Numbered from the stretch's first letter, positions 37,336 to 46,345 are shown. The stretch is 64,000 nt of DNA from Rhodospirillales bacterium (GCA_017640505.1 JAEPQO010000001.1:884625-948624), one strand, 5' to 3'. Translations and numbers: made by a program. Notes: a model not told the origin generated them from the letters alone.

Positions 37336-38544
37336 ATGACCGAACTCCGCAGATCCCTCGGCCTGCCTTTGCTGGTGCTTTACGGTCTCGGCGTCACCAT
37401 CGGCGCCGGGATATATGTTCTTCTGGGTGCGGCGGCAGCCCGCGCCGGCGTGCATGCGCCGATGGCGTTCGTCATCGCCGCGGCTGTCATGGGATTCAGT
37501 GCAGCGTCGTTCGCAGAACTGTCGGCGCGTCTCCCGGTCAGCGCCGGCGAAGCGGCATACGTCCATGTCGGGTTCGGTTCGAAAAAGCTTTCCGCACTGG
37601 TCGGCTTCCTGGTGATTGCATCCGGCGTTGTATCGTCGGCCGCGATCTCGGCCGGCAGCACCGGCTATATCCGCGAATTCGTCGATTTGCCACCGGGCCT
37701 GCTGATCGTGATCATCGTGTTGGGGCTTGGTCTGATCGCGGCGTGGGGGATTACGCAGTCGGTGATGTTCGCAGGCGCTTTCACGCTGTTCGAGGCCGGC
37801 GCGCTCGTTGCCGTCATCGGTGCCGGGCTGTGGACGGACCCGGGATTGGTCCGTGCGCTGCCGGACGTTGTCCCGATGACGGGCGAGCCGGCGGCATGGA
37901 TCGGCATTGCCGGTGCCGGGCTGCTGGCGTTTTTTGCCTTCATCGGCTTCGAGGACATGGTCAACCTGGCGGAAGAGGTCAAGGCGCCCGAACGCACGCT
38001 GCCGCGCGCCATCTTCATTACCCTCGTTCTCGGCACGCTGCTCTATTTCGGTGTCACCGCCGTTGCCGTGCTCGCCGTGCCGGTCGATGAACTGGCGGCG
38101 TCTGAGGCGCCGCTCAGTTTCGTTTTCGAGCGCATCACCGGGGCCTCGCCCGCGCTGATCACGATGATCGCCATCGTCGCCACACTCAACGGCGTGATCA
38201 TCCAGATCGTCATGGCATCGCGGGTCCTTTACGGGCTCGGCCGACAGGGCAGCGTTCCGCAAGTCCTGGCGCGCGTCGATCCGCGCACGCAGACGCCGCT
38301 GATCGCGACCGGCCTCGTCACGGTGTCGGTGTTGGCGCTGGCGTTGACCGTGCCGCTGGAGAATCTGGCGGAATGGACGTCCCGGATCGTGCTGGTGGTG
38401 TTTACGCTGGTCAATGCGTCGCTGGTCCTGATCAAGCGGCGCGGCACGCCCGCACCCGAAGGTGCGTTCACGGTCCGGGTCTGGGTGCCGGTCGTCGGCG
38501 CGCTGACCTGCGCGGCGTTGCTGGCGAGCGGTTTTCTCGGCTGA
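37336..38544 (+). CDS. APC family amino acid permease
   Basis: A 402-aa amino acid-polyamine-organocation transporter with about 12 TM helices. TM1 shows GLGVTIGAGIYVLLG, the unwound GxG substrate site of APC proteins, and TM6 shows FFAFIGFEDMVNLAEEVKAPERTLPRA, the consensus loop. It is shorter than many members, with a compact C-terminus. The substrate is probably an amino acid or amine. It is not obviously in an operon. Confidence 0.87.
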   Translation: MTELRRSLGLPLLVLYGLGVTIGAGIYVLLGAAAARAGVHAPMAFVIAAAVMGFSAASFAELSARLPVSAGEAAYVHVGFGSKKLSALVGFLVIASGVVSSAAISAGSTGYIREFVDLPPGLLIVIIVLGLGLIAAWGITQSVMFAGAFTLFEAGALVAVIGAGLWTDPGLVRALPDVVPMTGEPAAWIGIAGAGLLAFFAFIGFEDMVNLAEEVKAPERTLPRAIFITLVLGTLLYFGVTAVAVLAVPVDELAASEAPLSFVFERITGASPALITMIAIVATLNGVIIQIVMASRVLYGLGRQGSVPQVLARVDPRTQTPLIATGLVTVSVLALALTVPLENLAEWTSRIVLVVFTLVNASLVLIKRRGTPAPEGAFTVRVWVPVVGALTCAALLASGFLG

Positions 38545-38547
38545 CGC

Positions 38548-38979
38548 CTACATCTCTTCCCAGAGCTGCTTTTCGAACGCCATTTCTTCTTCGTAGCCGT
38601 CCAGTTCCTCGTCCGGAAAATCATGGATTGAGACAACACCGAAGCCGTCGTCGGCGCGAACGACCACGACATGGCGGATACCGTATTCGCGCATCTGGCG
38701 GACGGCATCGAAGCCGAGGCTGGAGCAGGGCAGGCAGACAGGGTTGGGCGACATGACCTCGCCGACCGTGACCGCATTCGGGTCCCTGCCCTTGTCGATC
38801 ACCCGGCCGACCAGGTTGGAACCGGTGAATATCCCCTTCAGTTCGTCGCCGTCCAGAACCAGGGCACAGCCGACGTGGTTCTGTTGCATGCGGCGCACGG
38901 CTTCGGCCACGGTTTCGCCGGCCGAGGCATGAACCAGCGCCTGTCGGTCGACAATGCTTTTCAACGTACGGTGCGGCAT
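38548..38979 (-). CDS. CBS domain pair protein
   Basis: A 143-aa protein made of two CBS motifs. The first spans about 8-65 (ETVAEAVRRMQQNHVGCALV) and the second about 72-130 (SSLGFDAVRQMREYGIRHVVVV). CBS pairs bind adenosine nucleotides and act as energy sensors. ATG 38979 has GGAGGA six bases upstream; the frame is open to 39045 but that part lacks a motif. A short acidic tail (EELDGYEEEMAFEKQL) follows. Confidence 0.85.
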   Translation of the reverse strand: MPHRTLKSIVDRQALVHASAGETVAEAVRRMQQNHVGCALVLDGDELKGIFTGSNLVGRVIDKGRDPNAVTVGEVMSPNPVCLPCSSLGFDAVRQMREYGIRHVVVVRADDGFGVVSIHDFPDEELDGYEEEMAFEKQLWEEM

Positions 38980-39123
38980 ATCCGTTCCTCCATCACGATC
39001 ATATTTCTGAAACACTTTCGTGACGGGCGACATGATCTGGATCAAATGCCGGGGCGTCCGCGAAGATGCAGGTTGCTGGATGGGGGCCGGAGAATTCGGG
39101 GCCGTCAGACCGGGCGTAACCGT

Positions 39124-39513
39124 TCAGCTGGACGCCGCGGCCCAGGTTTCCTCTAGAATGGAAAGGGCTTCGACGACTTTCTTTGCCGTCACCGGTTTGC
39201 GAAATGCGCGCGCCGCACCGAACCGCTCGGCGATTTCGGGATAACTGATATCGTGCCCGCCGCCGGCCTGGGTCATCACGACGACCGGCATGCCGGGGTA
39301 TTCGCTCTTGAGCCACACCAGGACCTCGATCCCGTCCCGGTTCGGCATCAGCAGGTCGAGAAGCATCCCGTCGATGTTACCGCGCTTGATGGCTTCGATG
39401 GCATCATCGCCGTCTGCAGCCTCGCTCACGTCGTAATGCCGATCCGAGACCAGTTTACACAGGATTTCCCGTGTCGGCGCGTTGTCTTCGACAATGAGTA
39501 TCCGTTTCGCCAT
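39124..39513 (-). CDS. Single-domain response regulator (CheY-like)
   Basis: A 129-aa stand-alone receiver. The acidic residues are in LIVEDNAPTRE, the phospho-acceptor Asp is in GMLLDLLMPNRDG, and the Thr and Lys are in VVMTQAGG and FRKPVTAKK. No output domain and no adjacent kinase; it could pair with the orphan haem kinase at 25638, which is speculation. Confidence 0.88.
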   Translation of the reverse strand: MAKRILIVEDNAPTREILCKLVSDRHYDVSEAADGDDAIEAIKRGNIDGMLLDLLMPNRDGIEVLVWLKSEYPGMPVVVMTQAGGGHDISYPEIAERFGAARAFRKPVTAKKVVEALSILEETWAAASS

Positions 39514-39703
39514 GGTGCCGTATCAAACTCCGGTGCCGGATTGCGCAGTCGTTACTGGTATCTACGTAACCATTCCCGCCACAGATTTACACTTAAAAAG
39601 TGAAAAAAGTGCCGAAAATGGGAATAACAATACACTTATTATCCTTTTAAGAGAATTTTAGGAAAATTGAAGCAATTCGCTTCGCGCGCAGGCTGAGGGG
39701 CGG

Positions 39704-41305
39704 TCAGCGCCCGTCGTGCAGTGCCCGTCGGACGCGGCGCAGGATGACGGCACGTGCTTTTTCGTCGGCGGCGTCTTCGAGTGCGTCCCGGAGATCGAGC
39801 GAGAACTGCGCGAGGTCATTGTGCCAGTCCTGCCCTTTCACGGCTTCGGGCGGCGCACGGCGGCGCACCTTGCGCTTGTCGGTCGTGGCCGACAGACCAC
39901 GGACCAGATCCATTTCCTCGTCCAGCTCCGGGATATGGATAAGGCTGGCGTCGACCCCTTGCGCCGTCAGAATGTCAGCCAGGCCCCGCAAGGCCTCGTC
40001 CTCGCCGTGGGTCAGGATGACGCGGCGTTTGACGGGACGGCGTTCGAGTACCCAGTCAGCCAGTTCCCCCTGGTCGGCATGGCCGGAATAGAAATCGACC
40101 TGGCGCACCTCGGCGTTGACGCGAACATCCTCGCCCTGGATGCGGACGGCCTTGGCGCCGCCCGCGAGCAGGCTGCCCAGTGTCGCCGGCGCCTGGTAGC
40201 CGACCAGCAGCACGGTGTTGTTCTTGGACGGCAAATAGCGTTTCAGGTGATGGCGGATACGTCCGGCATCGCACATACCGCTTGCCGCCATGACGATCAT
40301 GCCGCCCGAGTAACGGTGTATGGCCTTGCTCTCATCGACACTCTCGGTGAAATGCAGGTTGGGATCGTCGAGGAAGGCGCCGGCTTCCGCCGTATGATTG
40401 ATCTCGTCGGCATGGTCGCGAAAAACCTGCGTTGCACGGATCGCCAGCGGACTGTCGAGGAACAGCGGCACCGTGGGAAGATCGCCCGCCCGCATCAGCA
40501 TCGAGAGGTCCGCCAGCAATTCTTGCGTACGCTCGACCGCGAATGCCGGAATGACGAGCACACCGTGCCGGGCGAGGGCACGGCTGACTTCGCGCGCCAG
40601 CCGGCGGCGCCGTTCCGGCCCGTCGGGGTCGTCCCGTTTGCGGTCGCCGTATGTGCCTTCGCAGATCACGTAGTCCCAGCCTTCGGGGGCTTCCGGTGGC
40701 GGATGGAACAGTTTGAACTCGGGGCCGATGTCGCCCGAAAGCAGGATGCGAATCGGTGTCTTTGCCCGCTTGCCGTCCATGATCTCGAGTTCGATCGACG
40801 CCGAGCCGAGGATATGTCCCGCATTCCAGTACCTGGCACGCACGCCCTCTGCCGGGTTGATCCACTGTTCGTACTCGACCGTGCGCAGGTTCTCGAGCGA
40901 GGCTTCCGCGTCGGCGCGCGTATAGATCGGCTCGACCGGCTTTCGCCCACGCTGACGCTTGCGGCGGTTCAGATGTTCGACCTCGCGTTCGTGGATGTAG
41001 CCGCTGTCGGGCAGCATGTACGACAACAGGTCGTTCGTGCCGCCGGTGGCGAATACGGGACCGTCGAATCCGTCCCGGATAAGTTTCGGGATCAGCCCGG
41101 AATGATCGATGTGCGCATGCGTGAGCAGGACGAAATCGATCTTTTCCGGGCGGAACGGGAACGGGCTGTAGTTCAGTTCCTTGAGCGTCTTCGAGCCCTG
41201 AAACATGCCGCAGTCGACCAGGAACTGGCCGCCCGGATAGCGGAACCAGTAACATGACCCGGTCACCGTCTGTGCGGCACCGCAGAACTTGAGATTGATC
41301 GCTAT
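39704..41305 (-). CDS. Metallo-beta-lactamase/beta-CASP RNA-processing-type protein, apparent AUA start
   Basis: A hydrolase of the MBL beta-CASP-RMMBL family (CPSF/RNase J-related), about 533 aa. The zinc motif is THAHIDHSG, with further ligands in AGHILGSASIEL and SGDIG, and the RMMBL end in FYSGHAD and LTHGEDEAL. The conserved family start '..LkFcGAAqTVTGS' is encoded, but the only standard start in frame is GTG at 41266, which falls inside it. The codon in the expected Met position is ATA at 41305, with AAGGA nine bases upstream. It lies 30 bases after the cupin stop and in the same frame. It probably acts on RNA in the cytoplasm. Confidence 0.75.
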   Translation of the reverse strand: MAINLKFCGAAQTVTGSCYWFRYPGGQFLVDCGMFQGSKTLKELNYSPFPFRPEKIDFVLLTHAHIDHSGLIPKLIRDGFDGPVFATGGTNDLLSYMLPDSGYIHEREVEHLNRRKRQRGRKPVEPIYTRADAEASLENLRTVEYEQWINPAEGVRARYWNAGHILGSASIELEIMDGKRAKTPIRILLSGDIGPEFKLFHPPPEAPEGWDYVICEGTYGDRKRDDPDGPERRRRLAREVSRALARHGVLVIPAFAVERTQELLADLSMLMRAGDLPTVPLFLDSPLAIRATQVFRDHADEINHTAEAGAFLDDPNLHFTESVDESKAIHRYSGGMIVMAASGMCDAGRIRHHLKRYLPSKNNTVLLVGYQAPATLGSLLAGGAKAVRIQGEDVRVNAEVRQVDFYSGHADQGELADWVLERRPVKRRVILTHGEDEALRGLADILTAQGVDASLIHIPELDEEMDLVRGLSATTDKRKVRRRAPPEAVKGQDWHNDLAQFSLDLRDALEDAADEKARAVILRRVRRALHDGR

Positions 41306-41335
41306 GGCCCCAGTTCCTTGCGCTTCGCCCGGCGC

Positions 41336-41749
41336 CTATGCAGGGGCGGTTGTGTAATCGGGATCGCTGACCGCTTCCTGCCACGTCGTGGCGTTGCCCT
41401 GATCGTCGGATTCCGAAAGGGCAAGGTGACACATCATCTGATCCGGCGCGGCGCCATGCCAGTGGCGCGTGTTCGGCGGAATGACGACCGTGTCACCGGG
41501 GCGGATTTCCTCGACCGGGCCGCCTTCCATCTGGTAGCGGCCGACGCCCGAAAGCACATAGAGGATCTGACCGACTGCGTGCGCATGCCAGTTGGTGCGT
41601 CCGCCCGGCGTGAAGGTGACGCGCGTGACACGCAGGCGCGACGGATCTTCGGGCACGAAGACTTGATCCTGAAGGACCTGGCCGACGAACATGTCGTTCG
41701 GCGCAATCTTGGTCTGGCTTTCGTTGGCTCTGACAATTCTCGGTTTCAC
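41336..41749 (-). CDS. Cupin domain protein, (R)-mandelonitrile-lyase-like
   Basis: A 137-aa single-domain cupin. Metal ligands lie in NWHAHAVGQILYV (H, H and Q) and the late H in NTRHWHG. The pattern 'GGRT.WH.H..GQ...V.SG.G..Q..GG' followed by PGDTVVIPP resembles the group containing the bacterial (R)-mandelonitrile lyase. Whether it acts on cyanohydrins is unknown. The start is GTG 41749 with GGGAGG nine bases before it; the ATG further upstream lies in non-homologous sequence. It is followed by the MBL gene on the same strand. Confidence 0.78.
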   Translation of the reverse strand: MKPRIVRANESQTKIAPNDMFVGQVLQDQVFVPEDPSRLRVTRVTFTPGGRTNWHAHAVGQILYVLSGVGRYQMEGGPVEEIRPGDTVVIPPNTRHWHGAAPDQMMCHLALSESDDQGNATTWQEAVSDPDYTTAPA

Positions 41750-41860
41750 GGTGCAAATCCTCCCAAAGTTTTTCAGCGTTCGTTGTTCTGTTGATAATCT
41801 GGCCATAACGTCCGCAGGTTGCAATAATCTTTGGCAGAACCGTGGGGGATGGCACGACGC

Positions 41861-42376
41861 ATGAACATCGATCCATACAGACATGTCGATTTCGACAAAT
41901 CCGATGAGATCGAAATCGGCGGATTGAGCGCCGGGCTCACTGCATGTGTCGATTACTGGCAGTCATTGCGGTCGGGCGATGCGCTACCGGCCTGGAAGGA
42001 CGTCGATCTGCCTGCGATTCCCAGCAACGTCCTGCCGTTGGTGACGGTCGTCGATATCGACTGGCGCCACGGCGCTATCGACGGAGACGCGATCCGGTAC
42101 CGGTATTGGGGCACCGCGCATGTGCGCGCAAAGAACATCGAGCGTACCGGCCAGACGATCTCCGAGCATTCGTCGAGATCACATGTCGTTACGGCCGAGT
42201 ACCTGCGTGTTCTGACCGAGCGGCGTCCGATCGCGTTCGTCAAGAACATCAGAATAAACGAACCGTGGCATGCCGTTGTGCAGACCAGCGTGCGTCTGCC
42301 GCTGTCGAACGACGGCAACCGCGTGGATCAGGTTCTGTCCGCTTCCGAATGGACGGATATCTTGGGGGCGGCATGA
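41861..42376 (+). CDS. PAS_5-type PAS domain protein (4 of 4)
   Basis: A protein of about 171 aa with the PAS_5 pattern: CVDYWQSLRSGDALPAW, VDLPAIPSNVLPLVTVVDID, IRYRYWGTAHV, RTGQTISEH and a closing VRLPLSNDGNRVDQV. It belongs with the paralogs at 18101, 23738 and 27125. I chose ATG 41861; ATG 41849 and TTG 41831 are alternatives. It is divergent from the cupin and is followed by two small proteins of another family, so it may open a sensory gene cluster. Confidence 0.77.
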   Translation: MNIDPYRHVDFDKSDEIEIGGLSAGLTACVDYWQSLRSGDALPAWKDVDLPAIPSNVLPLVTVVDIDWRHGAIDGDAIRYRYWGTAHVRAKNIERTGQTISEHSSRSHVVTAEYLRVLTERRPIAFVKNIRINEPWHAVVQTSVRLPLSNDGNRVDQVLSASEWTDILGAA

Positions 42377-42441
42377 GCGTGCCTCGCATGCAAGAGATGT
42401 TCCGCGCTTGGGGGCACGCTGGCGTGGGCGGGGTCGCGTAA

Positions 42442-42885
42442 ATGCCGTTGTCGTATGCTTTTGACCCGGACCTTCGGGTGGTCTGTTTTCTCTACGGCGG
42501 CACGTTCGACGTGGCGTCGGCACTCGATGCATTCCGTGACTTCGCGGCGGCGCATGAAGGGGCGGGACCGCTCAAGTTTCTTAACATCTTTGACCGCCGC
42601 GCAGACCTGTCCGAGCTCAAACCCGACCTGCTACGCGCCCTGAAGGACGAGTTGCGCGACATCCTGGGGGCGCACGGGATCGTGCGCGAACGCACGGCGT
42701 TCGTGCTCGACGGCTCGATCGAGGTGCGCTTGATCGGGCCGCTTTGGGAAGGCATCAACGCCGCGGATCCGGATACCCGGTTCCCGATGCGGTTTTTCGA
42801 TACGCTCGAAGACGTACCGGCCTTTTTCGATTGCGATCCCGCGCCGTTACAGGCGCTTGTCCGGCAGGTGCGGACCCAAGGCTGA
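42442..42885 (+). CDS. Small cytoplasmic protein, possibly STAS/SpoIIAA-like
   Basis: A 147-aa protein without a family I can name with confidence. It has alternating strands and helices: RVVCFLYGGTFDVASALDAF, then LKFLNIFDRRADLSELKPD, a helix, and a late DVPAFF. The strand-helix-strand layout with the 'D.R' after the third strand resembles STAS/SpoIIAA-like proteins, which bind partners rather than catalyse. The next gene has the same type of layout. Follows the PAS_5 gene by 65 bases. Confidence 0.6.
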   Translation: MPLSYAFDPDLRVVCFLYGGTFDVASALDAFRDFAAAHEGAGPLKFLNIFDRRADLSELKPDLLRALKDELRDILGAHGIVRERTAFVLDGSIEVRLIGPLWEGINAADPDTRFPMRFFDTLEDVPAFFDCDPAPLQALVRQVRTQG

Positions 42886-42945
42886 TTGATTGCTGCGCCG
42901 TTCGGTGACTATGCTGACTGTCATTGATGCAGAGGCAATGGAACG

Positions 42946-43434
42946 ATGGACGCGACGGAACTTGCCACCGCCAAGGATGTCAGGGCTGCATTCCGGGTCG
43001 AGGATCTGCGGAGTTTTCGTACCACAGGCGGATTGCACTATGCGATCGTCGCCCATAATCCCGAAAGCCGTTTGATCACCGATAAATGGGTCGGCGCGTT
43101 CGAAGACGTCGACGCTTTTCGTGCCGTGCTGGAATTTATCTGTGAGCGGTTCGAAACGGGCAGCTACAGTTACTGGCTCGCCGATCTCCGGTACATGAGC
43201 GCAAGCTTCTTTCATTCAGAGGACTGGCTTGCAGACGTGGTGTTCCCGCGTGTCATTGCGGCCGGCCTGCGGCGCGAAGCCGTTGTCCTGCCGCCAGACG
43301 ATAACCTGCCCGAGGCCTATGACGTTTTCGGATCGGCCTCGCATGCGCTGCGCAAGATCACCGACGGTCGCGTACAGGGATTCCAGGACATCGAGATCGC
43401 CAAGGCGTGGCTGTTCCAGGATCCGAACTGCTGA
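42946..43434 (+). CDS. Small protein, possibly STAS/SpoIIAA-like, sister of the preceding gene
   Basis: A 162-aa protein. TDKWVGAFEDVDAFRAVLEF, then YWLADLRYMSASFFHSEDWL, a later AGLRREAVVLPPDD and the closing DIEIAKAWLF follow the STAS/SpoIIAA-like order of the 42442 protein. The 'LADLR' strand and 'AWLF' end are typical of SpoIIAA-like proteins. It probably has a signalling or partner-switch role; this is inference. It converges on the exonuclease fusion gene. Confidence 0.6.
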   Translation: MDATELATAKDVRAAFRVEDLRSFRTTGGLHYAIVAHNPESRLITDKWVGAFEDVDAFRAVLEFICERFETGSYSYWLADLRYMSASFFHSEDWLADVVFPRVIAAGLRREAVVLPPDDNLPEAYDVFGSASHALRKITDGRVQGFQDIEIAKAWLFQDPNC

Positions 43435-43454
43435 GGACCGCCGCGGGCAAGGCG

Positions 43455-45575
43455 TTAGAAACGCGTCGGTGTTCCCATCAGATCCGAAATGCCGGGCGAC
43501 TGCTGCAAGGCCCAGGTCAGTTCCTGCTTTTCGTGATTGTCGAGTTGCGCGAGCTCGACCTTGTTCGACAGCTTGACGCCGTCTTCGATATCGCGGAGCT
43601 GCTGGCGCAGGATCGCATTGAGCAGGATGCGATGCGCATCAACCAGGTTTCCGATCAGGTGCGCACCGTGGATGTCATGTTCCCGTGCCGCCAGCAGCCG
43701 GCCCGGCGTTGAGCGTTCGTCGATGCCGAGCTGAAGCGCCAGGACCCGCGCCGCCGAGAAAATCGGCATGATCCCGAACTTCTTGAGGTCGATGCGCCCG
43801 TTGTCGGTCTTGGGCCGGCCGAACCAGCCGAGCGCGCTGTCGAAGTCGGCGGCGCGCACCGCCATGTGCTGGAGGAAAATCTTGCTCCCTTGTGCCATTT
43901 CCATCGCTTCGCGGCGGAGCGCATCGCCAAGCGGCTTGTCGCCGAGCACGGGGCGGGCATCGAAGAAAATGTCGCTGTTGAGAATGTCCTCGGGCTTGGC
44001 CTTGGAAATCCATTGCTGGACGGTGGCGCGCCAGTTCTTGATGTCTTTGCGCCATTCCGGGTTCTTGGCCATGATCCCGCCGTTGCAGTAGCTGACGCCG
44101 ACTCCGTCGAGTGTATCGGCGGCAATCTCGCCCAGGCGCTGGAACCACTTGTCGGCTTCGGAATCCGGTTCGCCCGCTTCGAAGACGATGGCGTTGTCCT
44201 GATCCATCGCCAAAAGGCTCTCGCCGCGGCCGCCCGATCCCAGCACCAGCATGGCGTAAGGCTCGGGCGCCGGACCCCGGCCTTCGTCCAGCATCTGCAG
44301 TTCGGCCAACTCGGTGGCGCGACGGGTCATGGCGCACAGTTCGTGCGAGATGATGGCGGCGATGTTCCTGGGGTCGACGCCCTCCGAGGACAACGACCCG
44401 GCGACCATCGTGAGGCTTTCCCAGATGCGGCCGAGTTCCGCCGGGGTTGTTGCCGCTTCGATGGTGTCGCCGAGCGACATCGCGTCGCCGGCGCGCTGTT
44501 TCAGCAGGTCGCGGGCGCTGAGCGCGCCGATCACATTGCCGGCGGAATCGGTGACACCGAGGTGGCGGAAATCACGTCCCGACATGCGGGTGATCGCACG
44601 GTAGATGAATTCTTCCGCCGGGATCGAGACGAGCGGGCGGATCGCGTACTTGTCGAGCGCCGCGTCGAGCGCCCCGGGGCCGTCGCCTGCGATGGCGCGC
44701 AGCACGTCGCGTTCGGTCATGATTCCCCACTCGCCCGTGCCGCCCGGCTCGACGAAGACCGAGCTGATTTTCCTGTCGATCAGGGTCCGGAGGGCATCGC
44801 GCATCGATGTCGCGCCATCGAGCGTGATCGGCGGGCTCGCCATCACTTCGGCGACCCGGTGCCGATAGGGGTAGCTGTCGATCCTGGCGAGCAGAAGCGC
44901 ATCGTCGCTGCGGCTGGGTCCCGCGACCTCGTGCCAGCCGGCCTGGGCCTCGGCGTTGCGGTGGCTGGTCAGGTTGCGGCATGCGCGTTCCGCCTGGGCC
45001 AGTGTGACGATGTCCTTTTCGCGCAGCTTGTCGATCAGCGCGTTGAAGATCTGCGCCGTGACCATGGCATCGCCGAGCGCGCGGTGGCGGTCGGTGATCT
45101 CGATCCCGAGCCACTCGGCCGTAATCTCGAGCGACTGTCCCGGCAGGTCCGGCGCAACCACCTGCATCAGGTGCCGGACGTCCAGTGAGCGCGGCGCGCA
45201 CCACTGCACTTTGTTGCGCGTGTGCTCGGCTTCGAGGATGCCGAGATCGAAGCCGAGCGAATATCCGATCATGACGTCGTTCTGGGCCCATTGGACGAAA
45301 CGGCTCATGACGTCGCTGAACGGTGCCTTGCCTGCCACGTCATCGTCGCGAATACCGTGGATTTCCGTCGACTTCGGCGGGATCGGCAGTCCCGGGTCGA
45401 TCAACTCCTCGAAGCGGTCGTCTAGAACCTCGCCGTGTACCACCCGCACAGCGGCGATCTCGATGACCCGGTCGTTGGCGGTATCGAGGCCCGTCGTCTC
45501 GGTATCGGCGACGATCGCGGGTACGGCGCTCAGCGGCAGCCCTGATAGCCCGCCTTTCGGGGCGTGGAAACTCAT
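43455..45575 (-). CDS. Exonuclease-CBS-DUF294 nucleotidyltransferase fusion
   Basis: A 706-aa three-part protein. Residues 20-175 are a DEDDh 3'-5' exonuclease: D24 and E26 in VADTETTGL, D110 in YSLGFDLG, H164 and D169 in HRALGDA. Residues about 240-360 hold two CBS motifs. Residues about 375-706 are DUF294: the nucleotidyltransferase signature GSGGRGE (446-452) with DQDN (458-461), then its helical C-terminal domain. DUF294 proteins with CBS motifs often sit near sodium:solute symporters, as here (46792). The usual N-terminal cNMP domain is replaced by the exonuclease. ATG 45575 has GGGAGG seven bases before it; the longer open frame is not coding. Confidence 0.87.
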   Translation of the reverse strand: MSFHAPKGGLSGLPLSAVPAIVADTETTGLDTANDRVIEIAAVRVVHGEVLDDRFEELIDPGLPIPPKSTEIHGIRDDDVAGKAPFSDVMSRFVQWAQNDVMIGYSLGFDLGILEAEHTRNKVQWCAPRSLDVRHLMQVVAPDLPGQSLEITAEWLGIEITDRHRALGDAMVTAQIFNALIDKLREKDIVTLAQAERACRNLTSHRNAEAQAGWHEVAGPSRSDDALLLARIDSYPYRHRVAEVMASPPITLDGATSMRDALRTLIDRKISSVFVEPGGTGEWGIMTERDVLRAIAGDGPGALDAALDKYAIRPLVSIPAEEFIYRAITRMSGRDFRHLGVTDSAGNVIGALSARDLLKQRAGDAMSLGDTIEAATTPAELGRIWESLTMVAGSLSSEGVDPRNIAAIISHELCAMTRRATELAELQMLDEGRGPAPEPYAMLVLGSGGRGESLLAMDQDNAIVFEAGEPDSEADKWFQRLGEIAADTLDGVGVSYCNGGIMAKNPEWRKDIKNWRATVQQWISKAKPEDILNSDIFFDARPVLGDKPLGDALRREAMEMAQGSKIFLQHMAVRAADFDSALGWFGRPKTDNGRIDLKKFGIMPIFSAARVLALQLGIDERSTPGRLLAAREHDIHGAHLIGNLVDAHRILLNAILRQQLRDIEDGVKLSNKVELAQLDNHEKQELTWALQQSPGISDLMGTPTRF

Positions 45576-45658
45576 CAATGACCTCCCGCTGTCTGTGTTT
45601 TCATACGTGCGCCTTATTATAATGCCGTCCGGTCGCTGCCCGGCGGCGGCGCTTCTGT

Positions 45659-46345
45659 TCAGCCGGGCGTGCCCTCGGCGACGACCCCGGCGGCCGGCCC
45701 GCCCATGTTCTGCGCCAGTGCGTCGCGGTCGAGCCGTTTTTCGAACTGGCGGCGGATATTCGCCCACGCGAACTTGACCGAGTTTTCGACGTATTCGATG
45801 TCGTATTTCTTTAGGTCGTCGGAAATCGGCGCCCACTTGACCACACGGGTGGGGCTCAGTGTGAATTGATCGCGTGTCTGCGCGGCACCGTGCCAGTCGA
45901 CAGATGCCAGCCGGTCCTCGAACGCGCGTACCGCGTCGTCCGGATTGAACTCGTCGACGCTCTCTTCAAGGTTTTCATGGATGCCGTGCTTGAAGATCGA
46001 AAGCGCAATTTGTGCGCGCCCCGAATCGTCCATCTCCATCCGCGAAAATGCCGTGGCAATCGCCCAGATGCAAAAGTCGGACAGACACGCGTCGAATGCA
46101 TGCATTTTTGCGATGTTAAGCGAGTGGATAATGTTCTGGTCCTGGAACATCTCCGGGTACTTCGTGCCCATGCGCGTCTTCACATAGCCATAAAGGGTTT
46201 TCTGGGCGATGAACGCGCTGCGCGTTACGATGAATTCTTTAAGAGAATCAAGGTCTTGTATTCGGCCCATATGGCGTCGGAAATTGAATCCCGAAATGAA
46301 CAGTTTCCAGTATTCGCCGGCTTTGGACATTTCGAATTGCTTCAT
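45659..46345 (-). CDS. Protein of unknown function beside the symporter operon
   Basis: About 228 aa, rich in helices, with no domain I recognise. Charged and aromatic stretches such as YWKLFISGFNFRRHMG and CLSDFCIWAIATAF give no catalytic motif. There is no signal peptide. I chose ATG 46345 over TTG 46396. It is divergent from the DUF4212/symporter pair and adjacent to the DUF294 fusion on the same strand, so it may take part in control of the symporter. The intergenic dyad at 46413 lies upstream. Confidence 0.6.
   Translation of the reverse strand: MKQFEMSKAGEYWKLFISGFNFRRHMGRIQDLDSLKEFIVTRSAFIAQKTLYGYVKTRMGTKYPEMFQDQNIIHSLNIAKMHAFDACLSDFCIWAIATAFSRMEMDDSGRAQIALSIFKHGIHENLEESVDEFNPDDAVRAFEDRLASVDWHGAAQTRDQFTLSPTRVVKWAPISDDLKKYDIEYVENSVKFAWANIRRQFEKRLDRDALAQNMGGPAAGVVAEGTPG

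Noticed and set aside
45576-45836. An 87-residue N-terminal extension of the exonuclease fusion
   Set aside because: The extension is Arg-rich and low in homology, and ATG 45575 has a good ribosome site directly before the exonuclease domain.
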